A stretch of 20,163 nucleotides of DNA from JAEZFI01 sp044508215 (GCA_044508215.1 JBIQID010000048.1:1-20163), one strand, 5' to 3'; positions 1 to 8,438 are shown, numbered from the stretch's first letter. The notes: a model not told the origin generated them from the sequence alone. Numbers and translations: made by a program.

Positions 1-2457
1 GCGCTGTCGTTCGGTGTGCTGTTCGTCGGGTTGTGGACCAGCTCCGACGAGGAGCAGCAGCGCGTCGCGCTCGGTCAGGCCGACGCGATGGTCCAGGTCA
101 TGGTGGCGCCTGGAGTCCTCCCGGGGGCGCCGTCGCTGCCGAGCGAGGAGGAGGTCCGCGAGCGCCTCGGCCTCCCCGACGACGCCGAGCTCCTCCCCAC
201 CCGCTCTGGTGATCTCGCCCTCCCCACGGGATCCGGCGACGAGGTGCAGCTCGCTCAGTGGGAGGAGGTGGACCTGTCGGCGCCGCTCATGGTGGACCGG
301 TTCCGGCTCGTCGACGGACGGCTCCCGGAGGCGCCCGGCGAGGTGCTCGTGGTCGACGACCTGGCAGGGGCCGGCGAGCGCCTGACGGTGGCGCTCCCAT
401 CGCTCGAGCTGGAGGTCGTCGGTCGGGTCCGCTCGCTCGTGGTCCCCGGCAAGCCCCGGCTGCCGCTCGAGCACCGCAGCGAACCCTCCGTCATCGCCGC
501 TCCCGGCACGATGCCCCCGCCCGGTGACCCGGTCTGGTCGACCGGGGTCGACATCTCCGGACCGGCCTGGTACGCCAGCGGCGTCGGGGACTCGCTCGGC
601 ACGGAGCGCTTCGTGGACGGCGCCCTGCTCATCGAGGAGCGGCGGGACCCCGGCGCGCAGGCGGCCCAGCTCAGCCTCTTCGCCGCAGGCGCCCTGGCCT
701 TCCTCTGGTGCGGGCTGGTCGCCGCGTCGGCGCTGTCCATCGGCGCTCGACGCCGGCGGCGTGAGCTCGGCCTGCTCGCAGCGAACGGCGCCGATCCCGC
801 CATGCTGCGGCGGGCGATCGCCGCGGACGGCGTGGTGCTCGGCGGCATCGGCGCCCTCCTCGGCCTCTTGGGCGGATGGGGGGTGGGAGCGCTGTTCACC
901 GACCGCGCACGGACCCTCGGCAGCCTCACGGGAGGCGACTGGAGCATCTCGCCGCTCGTGGTGGCCGCGGTCGCCATGGGCTGGGCGAGCGCCGCTGCTG
1001 CGGGCTCGTTGGCGGGCCGGGGACTCGCCCGCCAGCCGGTGCTCGACCTCCTGGCCGGCCGCAGTCCCCGGCCGAAGGGCGCGCCGCGGTGGTTCGGCGC
1101 GGGCGCCGTGGCCTTCGGCGTGTGCGCGCTCCTCACGGTCTGGGCCACGAGCGACCTTCCCGAGCGCGGGCCGGCCCGGTACGTCATCCCGGTCTCCGTC
1201 GTGGTGGCAGGGGTCGTCGCGGTGCTGGCGCTCTCGGTGGGCGGCATCCGCGTGGCGCCTCGCCTCGCGGGACGATCGGTCGTCGCACGGCTCGCGGCGA
1301 GGGACCTCGACCGCTTCGGGGCCCGCACCGCCGCGGCGACGGGTGCCATCGCCCTGACGCTGACCGCCACCACGGCCGCAGCGATCTTCGAGCACCACCA
1401 CGCCCGCGTCAGCCACGTGGACGTGGGTGGCGAGACGGCGTTCTCTGATCGGGGTCCCGCCTCCGCAGGTCGATGGGACGTCGTGAGCGGTGGGGCGACC
1501 GTCGTGCGGGACGGGCGACTGGTGCGGGACGTCCTGCGCCCCGAGGACCGGAGCACCGCGGAACGCCTCGCGCGTGACGCCGGCGCCGGCATGGCTGCGA
1601 TGACCGTCGCGGACGGACACGGGTTGGCCGCCTGCGCCGGCAGCATCCCCACTGCCCTCGGCGGAGTCGTGGCACCCGATGGCTGCTACGACAGCCCCAC
1701 CGTCCTCCGGGTCACCGATGATCTCCTCGCGTCCCTCCCCGCCGAACCGGCGGAGGTGCTCTCCCGAGGCGAGCTCGCAGGATGGGTCAGCGTGGACATC
1801 GGCGGCACCCCGGGCGATCCCTTCCTCCTGGTGGGCGGCACCGCGGTGCCGATCGCTCCGGTCGCCGCCCCCGAAGGGGACGTCCGGTCTCCGGTCGTGG
1901 CGGTCGCCCAGCAGGGGTTCGTCGTCGTCCTCGTCCCCGAGGTGCGCTGGTCAGCAGCGCTCGACGGGACGGCCCGCACCGCGCTGGTGTTCGACGGCAG
2001 GCGCCTGGACGAGGAACGCTGGGCAGAGCTCCGCACCGCCGTCCGGGAGGCCGTCGGCGCGCCCGGCTGGGAGACGTTCAGCGCGAAGGAGCCGAGCAGC
2101 GTCCCTGCGGTCGCAGTGGTGTCGGCAGCGACCATCGTCCTCGTCCTGGGGGTGCTCGCGCTCGCGCTGGTCCTCGTGCGCATCGAGTCGCGGGAGGAGG
2201 AGCGGGTGCTCCGCACGCAGGGGGCGAGCCCGGGTGCCGCCGGTGCGGTGGCCGCGTGGCGGGCGGCCCTCATGACCTGGATCGGCGCGGTGCCCGCCGT
2301 GGCTGTCACCTCGCTGCTGGCGCTCCTCGTGGGCGTGGACCGGGTCGAGTACGCACGACCACAGGCGCTCGCCGCCATCCTCGTCGGCCTCCCCCTGTTG
2401 ACGGCCCTCGTGTTCGGCCTCGCCGGTCGGCGCGCACCCCGCCCCGCTACCGTCTGA
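1..2457 (+). CDS. FtsX-like ABC transporter permease, 5' end outside window
   Basis: Probable permease of an FtsX/MacB-type ABC system, which typically exports lipids or peptides or transmits force to envelope enzymes; the substrate cannot be told. The frame is open from base 1, where a hydrophobic stretch (LSFGVLFVGLW) is the end of the first membrane helix, so the true start lies upstream. A long extracytoplasmic region follows (about bases 50-650). Then come helices near 660-740, 830-900, 940-1010, 1095-1150, 1180-1250 and 1330-1390, a second extracytoplasmic region, and three terminal helices near 2110-2190, 2270-2330 and 2375-2440. After helices two and eight there are FtsX-type cytoplasmic motifs (RRRRRELGLLAANGADPAM and REEERVLRTQGASPGA), so there are two FtsX modules. 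No ATPase is visible; it is presumably upstream. Family confident, substrate unknown. Confidence 0.85.
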   Translation, partial: ALSFGVLFVGLWTSSDEEQQRVALGQADAMVQVMVAPGVLPGAPSLPSEEEVRERLGLPDDAELLPTRSGDLALPTGSGDEVQLAQWEEVDLSAPLMVDRFRLVDGRLPEAPGEVLVVDDLAGAGERLTVALPSLELEVVGRVRSLVVPGKPRLPLEHRSEPSVIAAPGTMPPPGDPVWSTGVDISGPAWYASGVGDSLGTERFVDGALLIEERRDPGAQAAQLSLFAAGALAFLWCGLVAASALSIGARRRRRELGLLAANGADPAMLRRAIAADGVVLGGIGALLGLLGGWGVGALFTDRARTLGSLTGGDWSISPLVVAAVAMGWASAAAAGSLAGRGLARQPVLDLLAGRSPRPKGAPRWFGAGAVAFGVCALLTVWATSDLPERGPARYVIPVSVVVAGVVAVLALSVGGIRVAPRLAGRSVVARLAARDLDRFGARTAAATGAIALTLTATTAAAIFEHHHARVSHVDVGGETAFSDRGPASAGRWDVVSGGATVVRDGRLVRDVLRPEDRSTAERLARDAGAGMAAMTVADGHGLAACAGSIPTALGGVVAPDGCYDSPTVLRVTDDLLASLPAEPAEVLSRGELAGWVSVDIGGTPGDPFLLVGGTAVPIAPVAAPEGDVRSPVVAVAQQGFVVVLVPEVRWSAALDGTARTALVFDGRRLDEERWAELRTAVREAVGAPGWETFSAKEPSSVPAVAVVSAATIVLVLGVLALALVLVRIESREEERVLRTQGASPGAAGAVAAWRAALMTWIGAVPAVAVTSLLALLVGVDRVEYARPQALAAILVGLPLLTALVFGLAGRRAPRPATV

Positions 2458-2489
2458 CCGCACCGACGTCCGATGGAGGGATGCGAGCG

Positions 2490-2987
2490 ATGGTCGAGGT
2501 CAGCCGGGAGCACACGTTCGATGCGCCGATCGAGAAGGTGTGGGCGATGTTCCGCGACCCCGACAGCCACGTCGCGAAGTTCGAGGCGATGGGCCACCGG
2601 GAGATCGAGGTCGTCGACCAGTCCTCGACGCCCACGCAGTTCCGCATCGAGCTGAAGCGGCTGGTCGACCTCGAGCTCCCCGGCTTCGCGAAGAAGGTCC
2701 TCAAGCCGACGAACACCGTCACCACGATCGACACGTGGAACGACAACGGCGACGGGACCTACGGCGGGACCTTCGAGCTGCACGCCGCCGGCACGCCGAT
2801 GGAGAGCACCGGCACCACGCTCATCGAACCCGACGGCGACCAGACGCGGTACACGGTGTCGATCTCGTTCAAGGTGAAGGTGCCGCTCGTGGGCGGCAAG
2901 ATCGAGAGCTACGCGAAGGGCGCCGTGGTCGAGCCGCAGCTCGAGACGGAGTTCCGCCTGGGCGACGAGTGGCTCGCGAGCCACTGA
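2490..2987 (+). CDS. DUF2505 domain protein (START/SRPBCC-like fold)
   Basis: A 165-residue protein matching the actinobacterial DUF2505 family as I recognise it. It opens with MVEVSREHTFDAPIEKVWAMF, the typical N-terminus of SRPBCC/START-like hydrophobic-ligand-binding folds, and ends with a long helix-like segment (GGKIESYAKGAVVEPQLETEF) that usually closes the pocket. There is no signal peptide, so it is probably cytoplasmic. The ATG at 2490 is preferred over the in-frame ATG at 2481 because the ribosome site GGAGG (2475-2479) is 10 bases from 2490 but only 1 base from 2481. It lies 32 bases after the permease gene, and its stop is 2 bases before the next start, so the three genes may be cotranscribed. 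The biochemical role is unknown. Confidence 0.8.
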   Translation: MVEVSREHTFDAPIEKVWAMFRDPDSHVAKFEAMGHREIEVVDQSSTPTQFRIELKRLVDLELPGFAKKVLKPTNTVTTIDTWNDNGDGTYGGTFELHAAGTPMESTGTTLIEPDGDQTRYTVSISFKVKVPLVGGKIESYAKGAVVEPQLETEFRLGDEWLASH

Positions 2988-2989
2988 GC

Positions 2990-4171
2990 GTGCGCAGCCG
3001 TCCCGTGCTCCTCCGCCGTGCCACCGCCGCGGCGCTGGTGCTCGCCGTCGCGCTCGCCGGGTGCAGCGACGACACCGCCACGGATGCTCCGACGTCGACC
3101 ACCGAGGCGGCGACGAACGCGGCGGCCCTCCGCCTGAACGAGGTGCAGCTCCTCGGGACGCACAACAGCTACCACGTGGCTCCCGAACCCCGGCTGCTGG
3201 CGAAGCTCACCGAGCTGGCAGCGTCGATCCCCGACGTGGCCGAGAACCTCGGCGACCCGGCGTCGCTCGACTACACGCACCTCCCGCTCGACGAGCAGCT
3301 CGACGCCGGGCTGCGGACCTTCGAGCTCGACGTCACCGCCGATCCGGTGGGCGGCACGTTCGCGCAGCCGAAGGGCCCCGAGGTGCTCGGCGTCCCCGAC
3401 CCGGTGATGCCCACCGACATGGACGAACCGGGGATCAAGGTCTTCCACATCGTGGACATCGACCAGATCTCCACGTGCCACACGCTCGTGATCTGCCTCG
3501 ACACGATCAAGGCCTGGTCCGACGAGCACACCGACCACGAGCCGATCGTGGTGCAGATCGAGCTGAAGAACGACGGCCTGCCGGAGCCGTTCAACCTGAC
3601 GCCGGTGGTCCCCTTCGGCGCCGAGGAGCTGGATCGGCTCGACGCCGAGATCCGCAGCGTGTTCCGCGAGGAGCAGTTGATCACACCCGACTTCGTGCGG
3701 GGTGACGCCGACGACCTCCGCACCGCGGTCACGACCGACGGCTGGCCGCTGCTCGACGAGGTGCGCGGGCGGGTGATGTTCTACCTCGACAACTCGGGCC
3801 CCAGCTCCGACGCCTACCGGGAGGGGCGCCCGTCGCTCGAGGGCCGGGTGGCGTTCACGACCGACCGGGACGACCTGCCGTCGAGCGCAGTGCTCGTGAA
3901 GAACGACGCCACGGATCCGTCGATCCCCGACCTCGTGCGCGAGGGCTTCATCGTGCGCACCCGGGCCGACGCCGATCTCGTTGAGCCGGCGGCGAACGAC
4001 ACGTCGACCCGTGATGCCGCGTTCGCCTCGGGCGCCCAGCTGATCCACAGCGACCACCCGCAGGGCCACGAGCGGGACAACGGCTACGTGGTCACCTTCG
4101 GCACCGACGTGGGGATCCGCTGCAACCCGGTCACCTTCACCGGCGACCGCTGCCCCCTCCCCCAGGGCTGA
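2990..4171 (+). CDS. PI-PLC-type phosphodiesterase lipoprotein
   Basis: A 393-residue secreted lipoprotein. The N-terminus has Arg residues, a hydrophobic helix and a lipobox LAGC with the acylated Cys at about residue 25, followed by a Thr/Ala-rich linker. The body resembles the calcium-dependent phosphoinositide phospholipase C1 family (PI-PLC TIM barrel). It has the catalytic-His motif LGTHNSYH (about 55-62), an acidic motif FELDV typical of the metal site, and the second His motif FHIVDID followed by STCHTLVICLDTIKAW, where two Cys could pair. Such enzymes cut phosphoinositide head groups or related phosphodiesters outside the membrane; the bacterial substrate is unknown. The GTG at 2990 is chosen because it gives an intact signal peptide and starts 2 bases after the DUF2505 stop; a GTG at 3005 is possible. 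It converges on the SDR gene. Confidence 0.82.
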   Translation: MRSRPVLLRRATAAALVLAVALAGCSDDTATDAPTSTTEAATNAAALRLNEVQLLGTHNSYHVAPEPRLLAKLTELAASIPDVAENLGDPASLDYTHLPLDEQLDAGLRTFELDVTADPVGGTFAQPKGPEVLGVPDPVMPTDMDEPGIKVFHIVDIDQISTCHTLVICLDTIKAWSDEHTDHEPIVVQIELKNDGLPEPFNLTPVVPFGAEELDRLDAEIRSVFREEQLITPDFVRGDADDLRTAVTTDGWPLLDEVRGRVMFYLDNSGPSSDAYREGRPSLEGRVAFTTDRDDLPSSAVLVKNDATDPSIPDLVREGFIVRTRADADLVEPAANDTSTRDAAFASGAQLIHSDHPQGHERDNGYVVTFGTDVGIRCNPVTFTGDRCPLPQG

Positions 4172-4180
4172 CCGGGGAGG
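4156..4180. terminator. Hairpin between convergent PLC and SDR genes
   Basis: A perfect 7-bp stem, CCTCCCC (4156-4162) with GGGGAGG (4174-4180), encloses an 11-base loop that holds the PLC stop codon (4169-4171). The right arm ends directly before the SDR stop at 4181-4183. There is no T tract, so it is a candidate bidirectional terminator or 3'-end stabiliser rather than a classical intrinsic terminator. Confidence 0.4.
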
Positions 4181-5011
4181 TCAGAGGCGCCAGCCGGTGC
4201 CGTCGGCCGAGCGACGCCAGCCGGACGCCGCGGAGGTGCCGCCGTCCACGTGGATGGTGGTGCCGGTGACGAAGCGGCTGAGGTCCGTCGCCAGGAAGAG
4301 CGCTGCGGCAGCGCAGTCGTCGGGAGAGCCACGGTCGGGCCACGGCTGGTCGTAGGCGGAACCACCCTCGCTCATCGCGTCGCTCGCCTCGACCAAGCCG
4401 GCATCCCCGGGCGTCGGGATCATGTCGGGGGCGATGCAGTTGACCCGGATCCGCCGATCGGCCAGCTCCAACGCCAGCGAGCGGGTGAGGTTCTCCACCG
4501 CCGCCTTCATCGCCGAGTAGACCGCGAACCCCGGGCCGGCCCGGTGCGCCTCGATCGAGGTCACGTTCACGATGGATCCACCGCGGTGCATGTGCGGCAC
4601 GCACGCGCGGATGAAGGAGGTGACCTGGCCGAAGTTCTCCGCCACCAGCGCGGACTGGCCCTTCGAGGTGACGTCCATGAAGTTCGCCCAGAAGCCGCCA
4701 CCGGCGTTGTTGACGAGCACGTCGACGTGACCGAACCGCGCCACGGCGTCACCGACGAGCGCCCCCACGGCGTCGTCGTCCCGCACGTCCATCACCGACG
4801 AGATGACGGTGCGACCGAGGCCCCGCACCTCGTCCGAGGTCGCCTCCAGCTGCGTCGCGAGCTTGTCGCAGAGCACCACGTCGGCGCCGAAGCGTGCGAG
4901 CGTCAGCGCGATGGCCCGCCCGATGCCTTGCGCAGCGCCCGTGACCAGCACGACCTTCCCCGTGAGGCTGAACGACGCGGGGGTGACGGGATGCGACGGC
5001 TGGTGGGGCAT
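4181..5011 (-). CDS. Short-chain dehydrogenase/reductase (SDR)
   Basis: A 276-residue classical SDR, an NAD(P)-dependent oxidoreductase with a Rossmann fold. Seen directly are the cofactor glycine motif TGAAQGIG (24-31), the conserved MDVRD segment, NNAG (101-104) and the catalytic Ser152, Tyr165 and Lys169 (YSAMK). The C-terminal FVTGTTIHVDGG is also typical. The substrate is unknown; many actinobacterial relatives are called 3-oxoacyl-ACP reductase-like or act on steroids and lipids, but nothing here decides this. The ATG at 5011 is chosen because homology begins soon after it; the frame stays open to 5539 without SDR-like sequence. It is divergent from the phosphodiesterase gene with only 62 bases between the starts, so the two probably share a compact promoter region. 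A CAGAAT hexamer lies 5 bases upstream of the start. Confidence 0.92.
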   Translation of the reverse strand: MPHQPSHPVTPASFSLTGKVVLVTGAAQGIGRAIALTLARFGADVVLCDKLATQLEATSDEVRGLGRTVISSVMDVRDDDAVGALVGDAVARFGHVDVLVNNAGGGFWANFMDVTSKGQSALVAENFGQVTSFIRACVPHMHRGGSIVNVTSIEAHRAGPGFAVYSAMKAAVENLTRSLALELADRRIRVNCIAPDMIPTPGDAGLVEASDAMSEGGSAYDQPWPDRGSPDDCAAAALFLATDLSRFVTGTTIHVDGGTSAASGWRRSADGTGWRL

Positions 5012-5061
5012 GCGACATTCTGCCGACGGGACCGGCGATGCGCCTGCCGCCGTGTGCACGC

Positions 5062-5067
5062 CAGACT
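5062..5067 (+). promoter_or_regulatory. Candidate -10 box for a leaderless phosphodiesterase mRNA
   Basis: CAGACT sits exactly 6 bases before the ATG at 5074, where the -10 box of a leaderless transcript is expected (TANNNT consensus, first base deviating). No Shine-Dalgarno sequence is visible before this start. Confidence 0.4.
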
Positions 5068-5073
5068 GTCCAC

Positions 5074-6624
5074 ATGTCCATCGCACCCGATGCAGGCGCG
5101 CAGCACGACGCCGAGCTGCGCCAGGAGCACGCCGAGGCGCTCGAGCGCACGCTGCTGGATCCAGCAGTCGAGCACCTCGTCGAGATGGTGGTGCGGCGGA
5201 CCGGGCCAGACGTCTACCGGGTGGCGGCGATCGACGGATCGAGCACGTTCCGCCGGATGGTGGGTGCGGACGGGCGGCCGGAGTACCGAACGGTGGCGGT
5301 GGAAGGTCGCGACCCCATCGGCGACACCTCCACGGATCGGTTCGTGGGCCACGCGCACGAGCGCAGCGAGCGCTTCCCCCGCCGGACGGCGAACGCGTAC
5401 CCCCATGCGCACGACTCGATCGCCCAGTTCTTCGACGCGCCCCATGCGCCGGACCTCGTGGTGGCCCATGCGCCCGACCACCACTTCGACGACCACCTCG
5501 GCCAGCACGGCTCGCTGGGCGTGGTCCAGGCGCGGGCACCGTTCATCGCCGCCGGCAAGGGCATCCGCAGCGACGGCATCGTCGACCGGTCCACCCGCAC
5601 GGTCCACGTGGCCCCCACCATCGCCGCGGTGCTCGGCACCGACCCGCACCCTGCCGGCGTCGGACCGACCGGCGCACCGAGGCCCGATGCGCTGCTGCGC
5701 CGCCAGGACGGCGACGTCGAGGTAGCAGTGCTCGACGGGGACGTGGCCGACCACGTCGTCGTCTTCCTCTTGGACGGCACCAACGCGAACCTCCTTTTCG
5801 ACGCGGTCGACGCCGGCGAGGCGCCGAACATCGCCGGGCTCGTGGAGCGCGGCACCGCGTACCGCCAGGGCATGTTCGCCTCGCTCCCGACCGCGACCCT
5901 CGCGAACCACACCACGGCGATCACCGGCGCGCACCCGGGTCACTCCGGGATCGTGCACAACACGTGGCTCGACCGGAGCACGGGAGCGATCCCCGACCTG
6001 CTCTCGATGTCCGAGATGTTCCACGCGATGGTCCACCTGTCGCCCGACGTCGAGACGATCTTCCAGGCCGTCCGCCGCTCACGGCCCGACGCGTTCTGCA
6101 CCGCCACCTTCGAGTTCTGCGACACGGGCGCCGACCTCAGCTCGTTCGCGGCGTTCCGGAACGACGGTCTCCCGGACATCCCCGACTTCTCGACGATCCG
6201 GCACGTCGACCCCGAGGCCGCCGCTGCGTCCGCGCAGTACCGCTTCATGTCGACGATCGACCACACGAGCGCTGCGCAGACGATCGACGCCTGGCGCCGG
6301 GTCGACGGCAATCCGCTCCCCACGATCAGCTGGTGTTCGCTGGCCCTCACCGACGAGGCGGGGCACGAATCCGGCCCGCACGGAGATGCCGCGCGGGCGG
6401 CGATCCGCGACAGCGACGCCCGGGTGGGCGAGGTGCTGGCCGCGGTGGAAGCGGCGGGAGCGGTCGACCGCACGGCGGTGTTCGTGATCGCCGACCACGG
6501 GATGGAGCAGAACGACCCGTCGGTCACCGGTTCCTGGACCGACTCGCTGGCCGAGACCGGGGTGCCGCACGTCGACGTCGGCCAGGGGATGCTCTACCTG
6601 TCCGCCGTCGACGGCCGGAGCTGA
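5074..6624 (+). CDS. Alkaline phosphatase-superfamily phosphodiesterase
   Basis: A 516-residue protein related to type I phosphodiesterases/nucleotide pyrophosphatases, which use two metal ions (often zinc) to hydrolyse phosphodiesters. The C-terminal half carries the metal and catalytic set: D234 (FLLDGTN), probable nucleophile Thr275 in PTATLANHTT, D427 and H431 in TDEAGHESGP, and D474-H475 in ADHGM. The N-terminal half (about 120-190) resembles the normal C-terminal end of such enzymes, with QHGSLGVVQARAPFI and a VAPTIAAVLG helix, so the order of modules is unusual (see findings). No signal peptide or membrane helix is evident. The ATG at 5074 is preferred over one at 5038 because a -10-like box is positioned for leaderless translation. 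The adenylate-forming enzyme follows 12 bases later, which suggests cotranscription. The substrate is unknown. Confidence 0.8.
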   Translation: MSIAPDAGAQHDAELRQEHAEALERTLLDPAVEHLVEMVVRRTGPDVYRVAAIDGSSTFRRMVGADGRPEYRTVAVEGRDPIGDTSTDRFVGHAHERSERFPRRTANAYPHAHDSIAQFFDAPHAPDLVVAHAPDHHFDDHLGQHGSLGVVQARAPFIAAGKGIRSDGIVDRSTRTVHVAPTIAAVLGTDPHPAGVGPTGAPRPDALLRRQDGDVEVAVLDGDVADHVVVFLLDGTNANLLFDAVDAGEAPNIAGLVERGTAYRQGMFASLPTATLANHTTAITGAHPGHSGIVHNTWLDRSTGAIPDLLSMSEMFHAMVHLSPDVETIFQAVRRSRPDAFCTATFEFCDTGADLSSFAAFRNDGLPDIPDFSTIRHVDPEAAAASAQYRFMSTIDHTSAAQTIDAWRRVDGNPLPTISWCSLALTDEAGHESGPHGDAARAAIRDSDARVGEVLAAVEAAGAVDRTAVFVIADHGMEQNDPSVTGSWTDSLAETGVPHVDVGQGMLYLSAVDGRS

Positions 6625-6636
6625 CCCGGACCGACC

Positions 6637-7935
6637 ATGGCGCTCGCGAGGACCGTCCGTGAGGCGGCGCGCCGGTTCGGCGACCGACCGGTGCTGGTCG
6701 GGTCGTTCGACCCGCTGACCTACGTCCAGCTCGACCAGCAGAGCGACCGCGTCGCCGGCGGGTTGGCCCGCGCCGGCGTCGGTCCCGGCGACGTGGTGGC
6801 GATCACGCGGCGGAGCGACGCAGGCCACCTCGTGGCGAGCGTCGCGGCGTCGAAGCTGGGTGCGGTCGCCGCCGGGGTGAACCCGTCGCTCGCCGAGGCC
6901 GAGCGGGCGGCGCTCGTCGACTTCGTCCAGCCGGCAGCGGTGGTGGACGACGGTGACCTTCCCGACGGCCCGCCTCCCCCACCGCTCCCCGACGACCCGG
7001 CGCGCCCCGCGGTGATCGTCTTCACCTCGGGCACCACGGGACGGCCGAAGGCGGCGTGGTTCCGCGGATGCGAGCTCGACGCCGCCCGTCGCATCGACCT
7101 CGGCGCCACCGCCGACCACTGGGGTGGCGGGGGCCCGATGCTGGCATCCACCCAGTTCGCCCACGTCGGGATCACCACCAAGCTGTCGTGGTACCTGCGT
7201 CGAGGGACCACGCTCGTGCGGGTCGATCCCTGGAGGGCCGACGCGGTCCTCGAGGCGGTGGCGCAGCACCGGATCGACTCGATCGGTGGCGTGGCCCCGC
7301 AGATCGCGCTGCTGCTCCGCTCGCCCCTCATGGACCGGCTCGACCTGTCGTGCGTCCGCTCCCTGATCGTGGGCGGCGCGGCCTCGAGCCCAGCCCTGGT
7401 CGCCGAGGCGACGGAGCGGTTCGGCGCCGGCTACTCGATCCGCTACTCGTCCACCGAGTCGGGCGGAGTTGGCCTCGCGACGGATCCGGCCGGCGACGAC
7501 GACGAGGTGCTCAACACCATCGGCCGTCCCCGCCCGGGCGTGGAGGCGCGGATCGTCGACCCATCCAGCGGTGACGAGCTGCCCGACGGCGAGGTGGGCG
7601 AGCTGTGCGTGCGGTCCTCCGCCCAGTTCGCNNNNNNNNNNNNNNNNNNNNNNNNNNNNNNNNNNNNNNNNNNNNNNNNNNNNNNNNNNNNNNNNNNNNN
7701 NNNNNNNNNNNNNNNNNNNNNNNNNNNNNNNGTGATGGGCGAGATCGGGGTCGCGGTGGTCGTGCCGGCGCCGGGAGCAGCAGCCCCCACGTTGGAGGAC
7801 CTCCGTTCCCACGGCGGAGCGTCGCTGGCACGGTGGAAGCTGCCGGAGGCCCTCGCCGTCGTCGACGCGCTGCCGTTGACCCCGATGCAGAAGGTGGATC
7901 GCGCCGCCCTCGCGGCGATCGTCGCAGAGCGGTAG
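6637..7935 (+). CDS. AMP-dependent acyl-CoA synthetase/ligase (ANL family), interrupted by assembly gap
   Basis: An adenylate-forming enzyme that would activate a carboxylic acid (probably a fatty or other acyl chain) as acyl-AMP and then usually transfer it to CoA. Visible motifs are the phosphate loop FTSGTTGRPK (129-138), the A5 motif YSSTES (270-275), and near the C-terminus PMQKVDR, which supplies the catalytic lysine. The run of 100 N at 7632-7731 removes the region that normally holds the TGD aspartate and the hinge motif. With the gap counted as given, the protein is 432 residues, shorter than the usual 500 or so, so the real gene is probably longer. The frame agrees on both sides of the gap, but this may be chance. 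It follows the phosphodiesterase gene by 12 bases, and a DUF4262 gene follows. The acyl substrate cannot be inferred. Confidence 0.85.
   Translation: MALARTVREAARRFGDRPVLVGSFDPLTYVQLDQQSDRVAGGLARAGVGPGDVVAITRRSDAGHLVASVAASKLGAVAAGVNPSLAEAERAALVDFVQPAAVVDDGDLPDGPPPPPLPDDPARPAVIVFTSGTTGRPKAAWFRGCELDAARRIDLGATADHWGGGGPMLASTQFAHVGITTKLSWYLRRGTTLVRVDPWRADAVLEAVAQHRIDSIGGVAPQIALLLRSPLMDRLDLSCVRSLIVGGAASSPALVAEATERFGAGYSIRYSSTESGGVGLATDPAGDDDEVLNTIGRPRPGVEARIVDPSSGDELPDGEVGELCVRSSAQFXXXXXXXXXXXXXXXXXXXXXXXXXXXXXXXXXXVMGEIGVAVVVPAPGAAAPTLEDLRSHGGASLARWKLPEALAVVDALPLTPMQKVDRAALAAIVAER
7632..7731. other. Assembly gap of exactly 100 N
   Basis: Exactly 100 undetermined bases inside the ANL gene. This is the conventional placeholder for a scaffold join of unknown length, not a measured gap. 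Confidence 0.98.
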
Positions 7936-7938
7936 CGT
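7933..7938 (+). promoter_or_regulatory. Candidate -10 box overlapping the ligase stop codon
   Basis: TAGCGT fits the actinobacterial TANNNT box and includes the TAG stop codon of the preceding gene. It ends 8 bases before the GTG start at 7947, which would give a leaderless or nearly leaderless transcript for the DUF4262 gene. Confidence 0.35.
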
Positions 7939-7946
7939 CGACCGCG

Positions 7947-8435
7947 GTGAACGACGACGTCTTCCCCGATCGCGACATGGACCACGCGGACAAGATCGCG
8001 TGGGTGGTCGAGGCGAACGGGTGGTGCGCCGAGCCGGTGCCGGCGATCCAGGATCCGCCCCGTCCCGGCTACACGTACTCGATCGGCTTCGAGGCGAGCT
8101 ACCAGCATCCCGAGGTCGTGATCTTCGGCCTGCAGCCGGTGGCGGCTCGGGGCCTGCTCGAGATGATGGCCGAGCACCTCTCGAACGGCGGCGTGATCCC
8201 AGAGGGCGTGTTCGTGGGGCTGCTCGACAACGACCTGCGCTCCGCGCTGCTGCCCACCGACCACGACGAGGTCGAAGGGCTCTTCCCCGACGCCGACGCG
8301 TTCAACGGCGGCTCCTACCGGGTGAGCCAGTTCGTGTGGCCGGACCGCAACGGCCTGCTGCCGTGGGACGAGGGCTACGACGAGCGCCTCCGGCTCGCAC
8401 AGCCGGTGATCGGCAGCTTCCCCGAACGCAGCTGA
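7947..8435 (+). CDS. DUF4262 family protein
   Basis: A 162-residue cytoplasmic protein. The segment GWCAEPVPAI..PGYTYSIGFEASYQHPEVVIFGL (about 25-62, shown with a break) follows the DUF4262 pattern: a Gly-Trp turn, a Tyr-Thr-x-Gly motif, then a His-Pro-Glu motif with a hydrophobic strand. The function of the family is unknown. The GTG at 7947 is chosen because it precedes the conserved region by a short leader, lies 11 bases after the ligase stop, and has a -10-like TAGCGT before it. There are no membrane segments. The rest of the protein is rich in Asp/Glu and predicts no further motif that I recognise. The family call is moderately confident; no function is offered. Confidence 0.75.
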   Translation: MNDDVFPDRDMDHADKIAWVVEANGWCAEPVPAIQDPPRPGYTYSIGFEASYQHPEVVIFGLQPVAARGLLEMMAEHLSNGGVIPEGVFVGLLDNDLRSALLPTDHDEVEGLFPDADAFNGGSYRVSQFVWPDRNGLLPWDEGYDERLRLAQPVIGSFPERS

Positions 8436-8438
8436 CCT

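Noticed and set aside
255..1652. Long antisense frame opposite the permease gene
   Set aside because: Composition (Arg/Ser/Thr/Pro) is that of a shadow frame; the + strand shows clear FtsX motifs and helices.
2481..2489. ATG at 2481 as the start of the DUF2505 gene
   Set aside because: It would be only 1 base from the ribosome site; the ATG at 2490 has normal spacing.
5012..5539. Upstream extension of the SDR frame
   Set aside because: It overlaps the phosphodiesterase gene in antisense and is Arg/Gly-rich; SDR similarity begins just after the ATG at 5011.
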